DNA of 52,917 bases, from positions 1 to 52,917 of the forward strand of contig JAUCFZ010000003.1 in assembly GCA_030377915.1 (NCBI GenBank). The letters are read 5' to 3'. This stretch comes from Clostridiaceae bacterium HSG29. GTDB lineage: Bacteria > Bacillota > Clostridia > Peptostreptococcales > Acidaminobacteraceae. Below are positions 36,482 to 44,879 of this stretch, piece by piece (position 1 is the first letter of the stretch; each line of letters starts with the position of its first letter). The notes beneath the pieces were generated by a model. That model had not been told where the DNA came from and searched no databases. It saw only the letters and a program-made list of their open reading frames with translations. Position numbers and translations under genes: made by a program.

Positions 36482-37646
36482 AAAATGTGTAGATGATATA
36501 TTTAGCCAATTAGTAGATATTAGAAGAGATTTTCATAGAAATCCTGAGCTTAGTGGAAAAGAAATTAGAACAGGTGCACAGATATGCAAATATCTTGATA
36601 AGTGGGGTATTGAATATGAATATGGAATTGCAGATACTGGTGTAGTTGGTTTGATTAGAGGTAAAAAAGGTGATGGCAAGACAGTTGCTATCCGAGCAGA
36701 TATGGATGCACTTCCTATAAATGAAGATGCAGATGTACCATTTAAATCAGAAGTACCTGGAGTAATGCATGCATGCGGCCATGATGCTCATACTACTATT
36801 TTGCTTGGTGCTGCTAAGATTTTAAAAGATATTGAAAATGAATTAGAAGGTAATATAAAACTATTATTCCAGCCTGCTGAAGAAGCTATTGGCGGAGCTG
36901 ATAGAATGGTTAAAGCTGGTTGTTTAGAAAACCCTAAAGTGGATTATGCAATCGGTTTACATGTTATGCCTAATATACCAGTGGGAAAAGTTGAACTTAA
37001 GTATGGTAAATTAAACGGAAATTCAGGTAGTGTAAAAATAAAATTAAAAGGTAGAAAAGGACATGCTGCTTATCCTGATCAATCAATAGATTCAATAGTA
37101 ATGGCTGCTTCAGTTATTATGAATTTACAAACTTTAGTGAGTAGAAGTATATCTCCGTTGAATTCAGTAGTTCTTACATTTGGTAAGATTAATGGGGGAA
37201 CAAAAAGCAATATAATTACTGATGAAGTTGAATTAGTTGGAACACTAAGAGCGCTTGATACACCATCAAGAACTATAGCTAAAGATAAAATAAGAGAGAT
37301 TGCTGAAAATACTGCTATAGCAATGGGTGGCGAAGCAGAGGTAATATTTAATGATGGATATGTGGCGTTGATAAATGATGATTCTGTGGTTGATATTGTT
37401 AAAGAAGCTGCAATGAATGAATTAGGCGAAGAAAATATAGTTTATAAAGAATTTCCTAGTATGGGTGGAGAGGATTTTTCATATTTTACTGAGAAAGTTC
37501 CGTCAGCATTTTTTCATTTAGGTTGTATGAATAAAAAATTAGGAATGGATTTTCCATTACATAGTAATAAATTCATGTTAGATGAAGAATCACTAAGAAT
37601 TGGCGTTATTGTTGAAGTGGAAACTGTTTTAAGATTGTTGAAGTAA
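36471..37646 (+). CDS. M20 family amidohydrolase/aminoacylase
   Basis: 391 residues of the M20D/IAA-amino-acid hydrolase family. Metal and active-site motifs are RRDFHRNPELSGKE, IRADMDALPINED, HACGHDAHTT, QPAEEAIGGADRM, GLHVMPNIPVG and MGGEDFSYF. It cleaves N-acyl or dipeptide-like amides in the cytoplasm. It overlaps the racemase by 11 bases, with GGAGAT before the ATG, and is the last gene of the operon before a clear terminator. Confidence 0.92.
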   Translation: MNTKKCVDDIFSQLVDIRRDFHRNPELSGKEIRTGAQICKYLDKWGIEYEYGIADTGVVGLIRGKKGDGKTVAIRADMDALPINEDADVPFKSEVPGVMHACGHDAHTTILLGAAKILKDIENELEGNIKLLFQPAEEAIGGADRMVKAGCLENPKVDYAIGLHVMPNIPVGKVELKYGKLNGNSGSVKIKLKGRKGHAAYPDQSIDSIVMAASVIMNLQTLVSRSISPLNSVVLTFGKINGGTKSNIITDEVELVGTLRALDTPSRTIAKDKIREIAENTAIAMGGEAEVIFNDGYVALINDDSVVDIVKEAAMNELGEENIVYKEFPSMGGEDFSYFTEKVPSAFFHLGCMNKKLGMDFPLHSNKFMLDEESLRIGVIVEVETVLRLLK

Positions 37647-37650
37647 TAGA

Positions 37651-37680
37651 AAACCTCCATTAACGGAGGTTTTTATTTTT
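37651..37680 (+). terminator. intrinsic terminator of the peptide-utilisation operon
   Basis: AACCTCC and GGAGGTT form a 7-bp perfect stem (37652-37658 and 37665-37671) with a 6-base loop, followed by T-rich DNA, 5 bases after the M20 stop. Confidence 0.92.
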
Positions 37681-37683
37681 TAC

Positions 37684-37725
37684 AAAAAAGAGCGAAACTC
37701 CCACTACTTTAGTGGTGGGAGTTTC
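37684..37725 (-). terminator. long perfect hairpin ending the dus transcript
   Basis: GAAACTCCCACTAC pairs with GTGGTGGGAGTTTC (37694-37725; 14 bp with one T-G) over a TTTA loop. Read on the - strand it is followed closely by a TTTTTT run, so it can terminate the dus gene, whose stop codon overlaps its edge. The G/C-rich, very regular palindrome also resembles hairpins at the ends of IS200/IS605-family elements. Confidence 0.75.
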
Positions 37726-38683
37726 AGAGTGTATCAATCCATTTATTTGAAGGATCAAATATTTGATCTATAACTTTCATATATGAATCACATTTATGAG
37801 CTTTTTTAATTTTTTTAAAAAATTTGCCATTTGGATCAAGATGAATAGATGTATAAGTCCAAAATTCTTTCATTTTATCACATAAATGTTTATCTCCTGA
37901 AAGAATATTTTTATAATAATTATAAACAGAATCATGAAAAAGTTTCATTTTTCTTAGTTTTTCTTCATTTGAAATATCAATACCTTTTATTTTTAATGGT
38001 AAAAAAGGATCTCGTAAAGCGCCTCTTCCAATCATAAATTTATCAATTGAAGGAAATCTTTTTTGAATTTTTTCGAAATCTTCAAATGTGAAAATATCAC
38101 CATTATAAATTATTTCATGCTTACTTAATGAATTAAGTGTTTCAAAAGAATCAAGATTAACATTTCCTTTATATTTTTGTATCCCAGTACGTCCATGAAT
38201 GATTAAATTCTTTATTGGATAATCATTAAGAATTTTAACTATCTCAATACCTTCATCTAAGTCGTTAAGACCAAGCCTCATTTTTACAGATAAATCATAA
38301 GAATTATCTTTTAAAACTTTTTCAAGGAATTCTCTAACCATATCTGGATGTTGTAAAATACCAGAGCCTTTTTTCTTTTTAGTTACAGTTGCATATGGGC
38401 AACCAATATTCCAATTTATTTCCTTATATCCCATATCTGAAATAATTGAAGCATAATGTTTAAAATCTTCTGGATTATTACCAAGAAGTTGTGGAATAAT
38501 TTTTATATTTTCATTGTTATTTTCTTTTTTAAGATCTTTAAAAAGTATTGGACTTGAAGATTTATGATTTGATGTTGCTATAAAAGGAGCATAGTACTTA
38601 TCAATACCTCCAAATATTTCCTCATATAAATTTCTATAAAAAGCAATTGTCATTCCTTGAATTGGTGCTAAAAAAAGTTTCAT
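37724..38683 (-). CDS. tRNA dihydrouridine synthase family protein
   Basis: 319 residues, the usual Dus length. FMN-barrel features: LAPIQGMT at the N-terminus, PQLLGNNPEDF, NWNIGCPYATV with the catalytic Cys (NIGCP for the common NMGCP), SVKMRLGL, LIIHGRT, YNGDIFTFEDF and FMIGRGALRDPF. It reduces specific uridines in tRNA to dihydrouridine using a flavin and NAD(P)H. GGAG lies upstream of the ATG on the - strand. It is the only convincing - strand gene, convergent with the peptide operon and divergent from the propeller cyclase. Confidence 0.92.
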   Translation of the reverse strand: MKLFLAPIQGMTIAFYRNLYEEIFGGIDKYYAPFIATSNHKSSSPILFKDLKKENNNENIKIIPQLLGNNPEDFKHYASIISDMGYKEINWNIGCPYATVTKKKKGSGILQHPDMVREFLEKVLKDNSYDLSVKMRLGLNDLDEGIEIVKILNDYPIKNLIIHGRTGIQKYKGNVNLDSFETLNSLSKHEIIYNGDIFTFEDFEKIQKRFPSIDKFMIGRGALRDPFLPLKIKGIDISNEEKLRKMKLFHDSVYNYYKNILSGDKHLCDKMKEFWTYTSIHLDPNGKFFKKIKKAHKCDSYMKVIDQIFDPSNKWIDTL

Positions 38684-38872
38684 ATTTTCTCCATTTCTGT
38701 TATTAAAACGCTACATAATATTTTACCATATGTGTAAAATACTATAAAGCTTATTTACAGAAATTATTTAAATAAGAGATTTATTATGATAAAATAAATT
38801 TAATGTAAAGTTTAGGCATTGGAAATAATGGGTATAGATATTATTAGTTAAAACAAATAAGCGGGGTATGAG

Positions 38873-41845
38873 ATGATTAAAAATAAGATATTAAAAAAAA
38901 TATTAATATTTATAATTATATTTAGTTTTCAAATTATTTTTGGTTTATTTAATTATGCAAATACTATATCTGATGAAAACCATGAATTTTCTTTTGAAAT
39001 AATTGATAGAGATTCTGGACTTTCAAATTTATCTGTGTCTTCAATTATTCAAGATAAATATGGTTTTATTTGGTTAGGAACTCAGAGTGGATTGAATAGA
39101 TATGATGGAAGAAAAATGAAAGTTATAAAAAACAATCCATTTCATGAAGATGGACTTGTACACAATTTAATTCAAACGATGTATTATGATGAAAAAAATC
39201 ATGAAATTTGGATAGGTACTTATCAAGGTGTATCACGATATAATATCGAAAATAATGAATTCATTAATTATACACAGAAGGAAAATGGGTTGTCTGACTC
39301 CGTAATTGTTGCAATTATAAAAGATTTAAACGAAAATGTTTGGATAGGAACTTTAGATGGATTAAATAAATTAAATGTAGAAACTGGAATGATAAAAAAA
39401 TATGAAATTTCTGAAAAAACAGTTAGAACATTACTAGTTGATTCTAAAGGAAGACTATTAATTGGGACATATGATGGTTTATTTTATTATAATGAAAATA
39501 ATGATGAAATAGAAAAAATAGAAATTGATTTACCATCTGAATACGTGATGATAATAAAAGAATACGATAAAGGAATTTTAACTATAGGAACATGGGGTGG
39601 TGGAGTTTGTGAACTTGATTTAGAAACAAATGAAATAGAAATTACTGCATATGAAACGAATGATATTTATTCTTTATTAAAAACAAAAGATAATTCGCTT
39701 TGGGTAGGAACGTGGGGTGGCGGATTATTTATAGAAGAAGAAAATAATGAAACAATTCATTGTTCTGGTGATGGTAAAGATAATTCATTAGCCCATCCAA
39801 TAGTATATTCATTATTTCAGGATGATTCAGGAATTATTTGGATAGGAACAAATGGTGGAGGGTTATTTAAAGTTAATCCTGAAAAAGAAAATTATATAAA
39901 ATTGGCTTATGATTCAGAAAATCCCAATAGTCTGAGCCAAGGAAAAATTAATTGTATATATCATGATAGTAATGAAAAATTTTGGTTTGCAATATATAAT
40001 AATGGATTAAATTATTATGATCCTGAAGAAGATACAATTAAAAAATATATTAATGATCCAGAAGATTTTTATTCATTACCAAGTAATCAAATCGTTGATA
40101 TTGTAGAACTTGAAAATGAAAGACTTTTATTAGCAACTGATAAAGGATTAGTATATTTTGATATGAAAACAGAGAAATTCTCTTTGTGGGATATATTACC
40201 TAGTGATATGATAATATATAAAATATGTAAAATTAATGAAAATGAATTATGGATTGGAACATATAATGATGGAATATATTATTATAATGAACTTACAAAT
40301 GAATTAAAACAATATAGTTATGAAAATGAAAATAATAATTTATTATCTGATAATTTAATATATGCAATTTTATATGACTCTAAAAATAGACTTTGGGTTG
40401 GAACTAATAATGGACTTAATTTATTAGAGGAAAATTCAAATGAATTTAAAATGTATTATAGAGTGGATTCAGATTACACAAATATTGCAAGTAGTACAGT
40501 AAGAGATATATTTGAAGATTCAAGTGGTGATATTTGGATTGCAACAGTAGGTGGTGGATTATCATTATACGAAGAAAAAACAGATACATTTAAAACGTTT
40601 ACAGAAAAAGAAGGATTATCAAGCAATATTTGTATGGGAATTTTAGAAAATAACGATGGTAAAATCTATGTTTCAACATATGATGGGATTTCGATTATTG
40701 ATAAAGATACATTTGAAATATCTGTTTTAACACCTGATGATGGTATTGGTGGTTGGGAATTTAATGTAGGACATATTTCACCACATGGTGATGAATTAAT
40801 ATTTGGTGGAATTCATGGTATTGTAGTTATTTCATCTAATGAAAAAAAAGGAAATATAAAAAAACCTGAAATTTATATTAGTGATATTCAATTATTTCAG
40901 AAATCAATTGATGAAAATAAAATGTTTTTTAATGATGAAAAATTAGAATTTTCATATGATGAATCGTTTCTAAGTTTTGAATTTGTAGCTTTAGATTATG
41001 CTTCACCAGAAAAAATTATATTTTCATATAAACTAGAAGGATTTAGTGATGAATGGATTAATTCTGGTGTGCGTGATTATGTTTCTTATTCAAATTTACC
41101 ACCAGGGGATTATAGATTTAAAGTTATTGCTGAAACATCAAAAAATATAAAATCAGATGAAGTTGAAGTATTAATTACTATAAAAAAACCCTGGTTTAGA
41201 AATAATATTGCATATAGTATTTATGGATTACTAATTTTTTTAGTTATTATTGGAATTGATAAAATAATAAGAGGAAGAAATATAAAATTAAAAAATTTAG
41301 AATTATCAAATATAAATGAAAAATTAGAAGAACTTGCTACAAAAGATAAACTTACAGGACTTTATAATAGAAGATATTTTGATATGTTATTAGAAAATCA
41401 ATTGCAATTAGCTATAAGAAGTAGTGTTAGCTTATCACTTATTATGTTTGATATTGATGATTTTAAAGATATCAATGATAGTTTGGGACATGTTGCAGGA
41501 GATTATTTTTTATCAGATATTAGTAAGAAAATATTAGAAAAATTACCTAGAAGTACAGATTCTATAGCTAGATATGGTGGAGATGAATTTGTAGTAGTTT
41601 TATATGATACTGATAGAGATGGAACATTATTAATTGCAAATGAAATAAATCAAGCGATTAAAAATGTGAATATTAGAGACGAGTTTTCAAAAGAAAAAAT
41701 AAATAGAACAATCAGTATGGGAGTTGTTAATATAATTCCAGAGAAAAATATAACATCTAAGAAAATAATACAACTAGTAGATGAGGCTCTTTATAAAGCT
41801 AAAAGAGAAGGTAAAAATCGTATATCAATAAGTGAGAATAAATAA
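38873..41845 (+). CDS. beta-propeller sensor diguanylate cyclase
   Basis: 990 residues. An N-terminal signal/anchor is followed by 13-14 Reg_prop repeats (for example FIWLGTQSGLNRYDG, IWIGTYQGVSRY, VWIGTLDGL, LWVGTNNGLNLL), enough for two seven-bladed propellers, then a Y_Y_Y domain (about 690-765), a membrane segment (about 775-795) and a GGDEF domain. RYGGDEF (GGDEF 902-906) is intact and RSTD five residues before it forms an inhibitory site, so it should make cyclic di-GMP with product feedback. The sensor plan is that of Bacteroidetes hybrid two-component systems for glycans, here joined to a GGDEF output. The ligand is unknown. Confidence 0.92.
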   Translation: MIKNKILKKILIFIIIFSFQIIFGLFNYANTISDENHEFSFEIIDRDSGLSNLSVSSIIQDKYGFIWLGTQSGLNRYDGRKMKVIKNNPFHEDGLVHNLIQTMYYDEKNHEIWIGTYQGVSRYNIENNEFINYTQKENGLSDSVIVAIIKDLNENVWIGTLDGLNKLNVETGMIKKYEISEKTVRTLLVDSKGRLLIGTYDGLFYYNENNDEIEKIEIDLPSEYVMIIKEYDKGILTIGTWGGGVCELDLETNEIEITAYETNDIYSLLKTKDNSLWVGTWGGGLFIEEENNETIHCSGDGKDNSLAHPIVYSLFQDDSGIIWIGTNGGGLFKVNPEKENYIKLAYDSENPNSLSQGKINCIYHDSNEKFWFAIYNNGLNYYDPEEDTIKKYINDPEDFYSLPSNQIVDIVELENERLLLATDKGLVYFDMKTEKFSLWDILPSDMIIYKICKINENELWIGTYNDGIYYYNELTNELKQYSYENENNNLLSDNLIYAILYDSKNRLWVGTNNGLNLLEENSNEFKMYYRVDSDYTNIASSTVRDIFEDSSGDIWIATVGGGLSLYEEKTDTFKTFTEKEGLSSNICMGILENNDGKIYVSTYDGISIIDKDTFEISVLTPDDGIGGWEFNVGHISPHGDELIFGGIHGIVVISSNEKKGNIKKPEIYISDIQLFQKSIDENKMFFNDEKLEFSYDESFLSFEFVALDYASPEKIIFSYKLEGFSDEWINSGVRDYVSYSNLPPGDYRFKVIAETSKNIKSDEVEVLITIKKPWFRNNIAYSIYGLLIFLVIIGIDKIIRGRNIKLKNLELSNINEKLEELATKDKLTGLYNRRYFDMLLENQLQLAIRSSVSLSLIMFDIDDFKDINDSLGHVAGDYFLSDISKKILEKLPRSTDSIARYGGDEFVVVLYDTDRDGTLLIANEINQAIKNVNIRDEFSKEKINRTISMGVVNIIPEKNITSKKIIQLVDEALYKAKREGKNRISISENK

Positions 41846-41872
41846 TGGATTTCATAATGAAGTCCATTTTTA
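41844..41872 (+). terminator. intrinsic terminator after the propeller cyclase
   Basis: AATGGATTTC pairs with GAAGTCCATT (10 bp, one T-G) over a 5-base loop and is followed by TTTTATT. It begins inside the stop codon region. Confidence 0.85.
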
Positions 41873-41959
41873 TTGAAACAAATTATAAGTAATTATTGAA
41901 AATACATTTAATCGAATAAGTTGAAATGATATACTTATATTAGTAAGAAGGGAGAATAT

Positions 41960-42261
41960 ATGAATATCGATGAAATTAGAAGTTACTTATTAAGTAAATC
42001 CTTTGCAATAGAAGATTATCCTTTTGATCTTAAAACACCAGTTTACAAAGTAGGTGACAAAATGTTTGCATTATTGAGTTTTCATGAACCGGATAGATTA
42101 AGCATAAAACACATTGGAATACAGTATATTTAGATAGAAATTTAGAAGATAAATTAATAAAGAAGTTAATAGATAATTCATATGAACTTGTATATAATTT
42201 ACTTACTAAAAAAACGAAAAAAATTCTTGAGATTCAAAATGAAAATAATTTATATGATTAA
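41960..42261 (+). pseudogene. YjbR/MmcQ-family gene broken by internal deletion and frameshift
   Basis: GGGAGA precedes an ATG that opens a reading MNIDEIRSYLLSK, then FPFDLKTP-like and KVGDKMFALLSF stretches, which are the N-terminal half of YjbR-type DNA-binding proteins. This frame stops at 42133. A second frame from about 42106 reads HKTHWNTVYLDRNLEDKL and KLIDNSYELV up to 42261, the normal C-terminal half. The middle part (roughly 25 residues in the family) is missing and the frame changes. The gene is therefore almost certainly inactive. Confidence 0.82.
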
Positions 42262-42263
42262 AT

Positions 42264-42326
42264 ATGAATAATATTAAAAACTTTGATGATAATTTCGATA
42301 AATATATAGAAGGTAGTTTATTTTAG
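42264..42326 (+). pseudogene. stump of a duplicated SAM-methyltransferase gene
   Basis: A 20-codon reading MNNIKNFDDNFDKYIEGSLF ends at 42326. It matches the N-terminus of the intact methyltransferase at 46329 (MNNITYYNENYDKYISESF). The next gene on both occasions is a paralogous diguanylate cyclase with the same GGATGTGAT leader. The simplest reading is a duplicated methyltransferase-cyclase pair in which this copy lost nearly all of the methyltransferase. Confidence 0.75.
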
Positions 42327-42349
42327 CATAAAAAACGGATGTGATATAT

Positions 42350-43894
42350 GTGAAAAAAACAAACCAAAAACAATTAATAGGACTTATAATAATACTAATA
42401 CTGGTAACATTTGTAATCGGTTTGTTTCAATTTGCATTAATAAAAGAATATCAGGAAAATATTAAATTAAATGGTGAAGAGATATTAACTAGATATGAAG
42501 ATGAATATAATACAATAAAATATGCATATAGAAAACTTTCAAGAGCATATTTTGAGGAGCGAGTTAATAAAGAAGAAATACTTAAAATTATAGATGAAGC
42601 TAATTCTGCAGATGAAGCAAGAAAAGATGAATTAAGAAAAAAATTAAATGATATTTTAAAAGATACTTATAATAATACTATTAAGAATAAATTTAGAAGC
42701 TTCCAATTTATTTTAAAAGATAATACTAGTTTTTTAAGAATGCATTCAATTGAAAATTTTGGCGATGATTTAACCGAAATTAGAGATACATTAAGAATAT
42801 CAAATGATCAAAAAAGATATGTAGAAGGGTTTGAAGAAGGAAGAATTTTTAATGCATATCGTTTTGTATATCCACTTTTTAATAATTATGAACATATTGG
42901 ATGCATGGAAATAAGTCCATCTTTTGTTTCGGTTTCTGCGTTAATGGATGAGCTTTTTAATGATTCAAGTATTTTTATGATGAAAAAATCAATTGTTGAT
43001 GAAAAAGTTTGGAAAGAGGAAATTGAAAAAAATTATGGGAATTGTAAATTATCTGATTCTTATTATTATGATAGAGAAATATATTCATATATTAAAAATA
43101 TGATGGAATTTGATGATTTGATATTAGAAATTAAAAATAGTAGAAAAAAAGAATTAGATGAATTTTTATTAAAAGAAGATTCTTTTACACTTAATGTAAA
43201 AATTAATAATAGCATTTATTCTGTTGTATTTTTAGAAGTTTATAATATAATGAGAAATCAAGTTGGATATTTAATGTTTTATCAAGAGAATAATGAGTTA
43301 GTATATTTAAAAGATAGTACTATATATAAGGTTGTTTTAATGGGGATTATTTGGTTAATTTTAATTGCTGGAATTTTGATGTTTTATAGATCAAGAATAA
43401 AGATGATTAAAATTACTTATTTTGATAAATTGACTGGTGCATTTAACAGGAATAAACTGCAAAGTTATTTATCAGATGAAATAGAAAGAAGTAATAGATA
43501 TGGCACAAAATTTTCAATTATTATGTTTGATATTGATTATTTTAAAAATGTAAATGATACATATGGTCATACAAAGGGGGATGAAGTTTTAAAAGAAGTT
43601 ATTAAAATAGCTCAAGATAAGTTAAGAATTAATGATTTAGTGTTTAGATTTGGAGGAGATGAATTTATAATTTTTTTACCAAATACTGAACTTAAAAATG
43701 CAATAAAAGCAGCTGAAAAATTAAGAATAAATATTTGCAATAAGGAAATAATTGCAGAAGTGGTTAAAAATTTGACTTTAAGTATGGGTGTTGTAGAATA
43801 TGATGACGATTTTGCATGGCTTGACCTTATTAACAGAGCAGATGAAAAACTATATAAAGCAAAAGAGATGGGAAGAAATAAAGTGTGTTGTTAG
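42350..43894 (+). CDS. sensor diguanylate cyclase (copy 1 of two paralogues)
   Basis: 514 residues. A membrane segment (about 8-27), a long extracytoplasmic region that looks like a double-Cache-type sensor (FILKDNTSFLRMHSIENFGDD, VEGFEEGRIFNAYRFVYPLF), a second membrane segment (about 325-347) and a GGDEF domain. FGGDEF (435-439) is intact, with RIND five residues upstream as inhibitory site, so it should be active. I choose the GTG at 42350 because GGATGTGAT, close to a full anti-SD match, lies 4-5 bases upstream; a GTG at 42341 lies inside that site. Paralogous throughout to the gene at 46936. Confidence 0.9.
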   Translation: MKKTNQKQLIGLIIILILVTFVIGLFQFALIKEYQENIKLNGEEILTRYEDEYNTIKYAYRKLSRAYFEERVNKEEILKIIDEANSADEARKDELRKKLNDILKDTYNNTIKNKFRSFQFILKDNTSFLRMHSIENFGDDLTEIRDTLRISNDQKRYVEGFEEGRIFNAYRFVYPLFNNYEHIGCMEISPSFVSVSALMDELFNDSSIFMMKKSIVDEKVWKEEIEKNYGNCKLSDSYYYDREIYSYIKNMMEFDDLILEIKNSRKKELDEFLLKEDSFTLNVKINNSIYSVVFLEVYNIMRNQVGYLMFYQENNELVYLKDSTIYKVVLMGIIWLILIAGILMFYRSRIKMIKITYFDKLTGAFNRNKLQSYLSDEIERSNRYGTKFSIIMFDIDYFKNVNDTYGHTKGDEVLKEVIKIAQDKLRINDLVFRFGGDEFIIFLPNTELKNAIKAAEKLRINICNKEIIAEVVKNLTLSMGVVEYDDDFAWLDLINRADEKLYKAKEMGRNKVCC

Positions 43895-43915
43895 AAATGA
43901 TAATTTTTATATTTT

Positions 43916-43940
43916 GGCGGTTTTCGTAAATATAGTGGTT
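43916..43940 (+). repeat. left terminal inverted repeat
   Basis: 25 bp, 22 matching the reverse complement of 44769-44793. Preceded directly by the target-duplication octamer. Confidence 0.8.
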
Positions 43941-44024
43941 GATTAAGTTATTTGTAATGGTGAGGAAATAAAAAGTCATGGGGAATACAGAGGTTGTTAG
44001 CGAAATAAGTGTATTTAAAAGTAT

Positions 44025-44352
44025 ATGACAAAACAATTTGTGATGGTATTTCTTTTAATAAGCATTATTTGTGTGGGGTGCAATCAAAATATGAAAATAG
44101 AATCAAGCGTACCAGAATCCGATACATATGTTGAAGTGTTTTACAAAATTCAGGATTCAAATATTTCAGAGATAATAAGAACACAAATGGTTGAGAACCA
44201 TCCAGAAGTAAAAAAATTATTAATGAAGCAGAAATTGCAGATTTTGTGAGATTATTAAGTGAAGTTAAAGGAAAAAAAGTAGAATCAAGTGGTAACAGGT
44301 AACAAAGGTTGGGATTTGAAAACTTTAACAAATTGCACAAAAAAGAAATAGA
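44025..44352 (+). pseudogene. broken small lipoprotein gene inside the element
   Basis: The reading starts with a lipoprotein signal (SIICVGC, Cys19) and runs to a premature stop at 44249. Shifting frame at the A-run at 44220-44226 restores a sensible sequence (KKIINEAEIADFVRLLSEVKGKK) of the kind seen in small Firmicute lipoproteins. It is interrupted again at a 7-bp tandem duplication, GGTAACAGGTAACA (44291-44304); removing one copy joins it to NKGWDLKTL. Two independent lesions indicate a dead gene. Function unknown. Confidence 0.65.
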
Positions 44353-44591
44353 AAGATTAGAAAAATTAAAAAAAAGAAAACATAAATTAATAAGCAGTTT
44401 TGGAATATAGAAACAAGAAAAAAACAACAAGCAAAAAAAAAGGTTTTGAATTGAGCCTTAAACTATCGCTAATGTATTCATTAGAATACTTGGTAGTGAA
44501 ATTCTAACAGTATTTAAGTGAGTTCATATATGTTGTAACTTAATGGTTTTAATTAAGTGAGAGTATTCGAGAAGCTTAATGAAGTTAGAAC

Positions 44592-44611
44592 CACGTGATT
44601 TCAATCATGTG
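44592..44611. other. hairpin reminiscent of IS605/TnpB right-end RNA
   Basis: CACGTGAT and ATCATGTG pair (one G-T) over a TTCA loop, flanked by GAAC and GAAATTC. Such GAACCACGTGAT-type hairpins resemble the 3' scaffold of TnpB-associated RNAs in clostridial IS200/IS605 elements as I remember them. No TnpB gene is recognisable nearby, so this is only suggestive. Confidence 0.25.
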
Positions 44612-44634
44612 AAATTCAGGACTATAATATTAGT

Positions 44635-44739
44635 ATTCACGGCTCAAGATTAGAAGTAAACAATTTAGAATATGAGTTTAAGAATCCAATAATCAAAATG
44701 TACAACGAATCTATAGCAGAAGGGGAAATATATCCTTAA
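44635..44739 (+). pseudogene. C-terminal coding fragment of unknown gene
   Basis: An open frame without its own start reads IHGSRLEVNNLEYEF and then MYNESIAEGEIYP before a stop. The composition looks protein-coding, but I recognise no family and see no ribosome site. It may be the tail of a gene otherwise deleted. The region 44353-44634 before it shows no intact gene. Confidence 0.3.
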
Positions 44740-44768
44740 ACCATTGGATATAACTAATCTTTTTTCTT

Positions 44769-44793
44769 AACTACAATATTTACGAAAACCTCC
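44769..44793 (-). repeat. right terminal inverted repeat
   Basis: 25 bp, reverse complement of the left repeat with three mismatches. Followed directly by the second TATATTTT octamer. Confidence 0.8.
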
Positions 44794-44879
44794 TATATTT
44801 TTAAGATTAAATGTTTAAAAGTAATTAAAAATGATATACATAGTATAGGTTTATTAATGTGAAAGTATAAGGAGGAATT

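Larger units (their letters stand above)
43916..44793. mobile_element. transposase-less insertion element with TIRs and 8-bp target duplication
   Basis: Two 25-bp terminal inverted repeats bound this 878-bp segment. The left one starts GGCGGTTTTCGTAAATAT and the right one, read inward, GGAGGTTTTCGTAAATAT (22 of 25 identical). Immediately outside both ends is the same octamer TATATTTT (43908-43915 and 44794-44801). GG-starting TIRs with an 8-bp AT-rich duplication fit the ISL3 family best, though IS256 also makes 8-9 bp duplications. No intact transposase is inside; only a broken lipoprotein gene, a hairpin and short coding debris are visible, so it is a decayed or non-autonomous copy. Confidence 0.8.

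Noticed and set aside
41846-42340. Cyclic di-GMP riboswitch upstream of the cyclases
   Set aside because: No GEMM-type conserved core was seen in this gap or in the leaders of the other cyclases.
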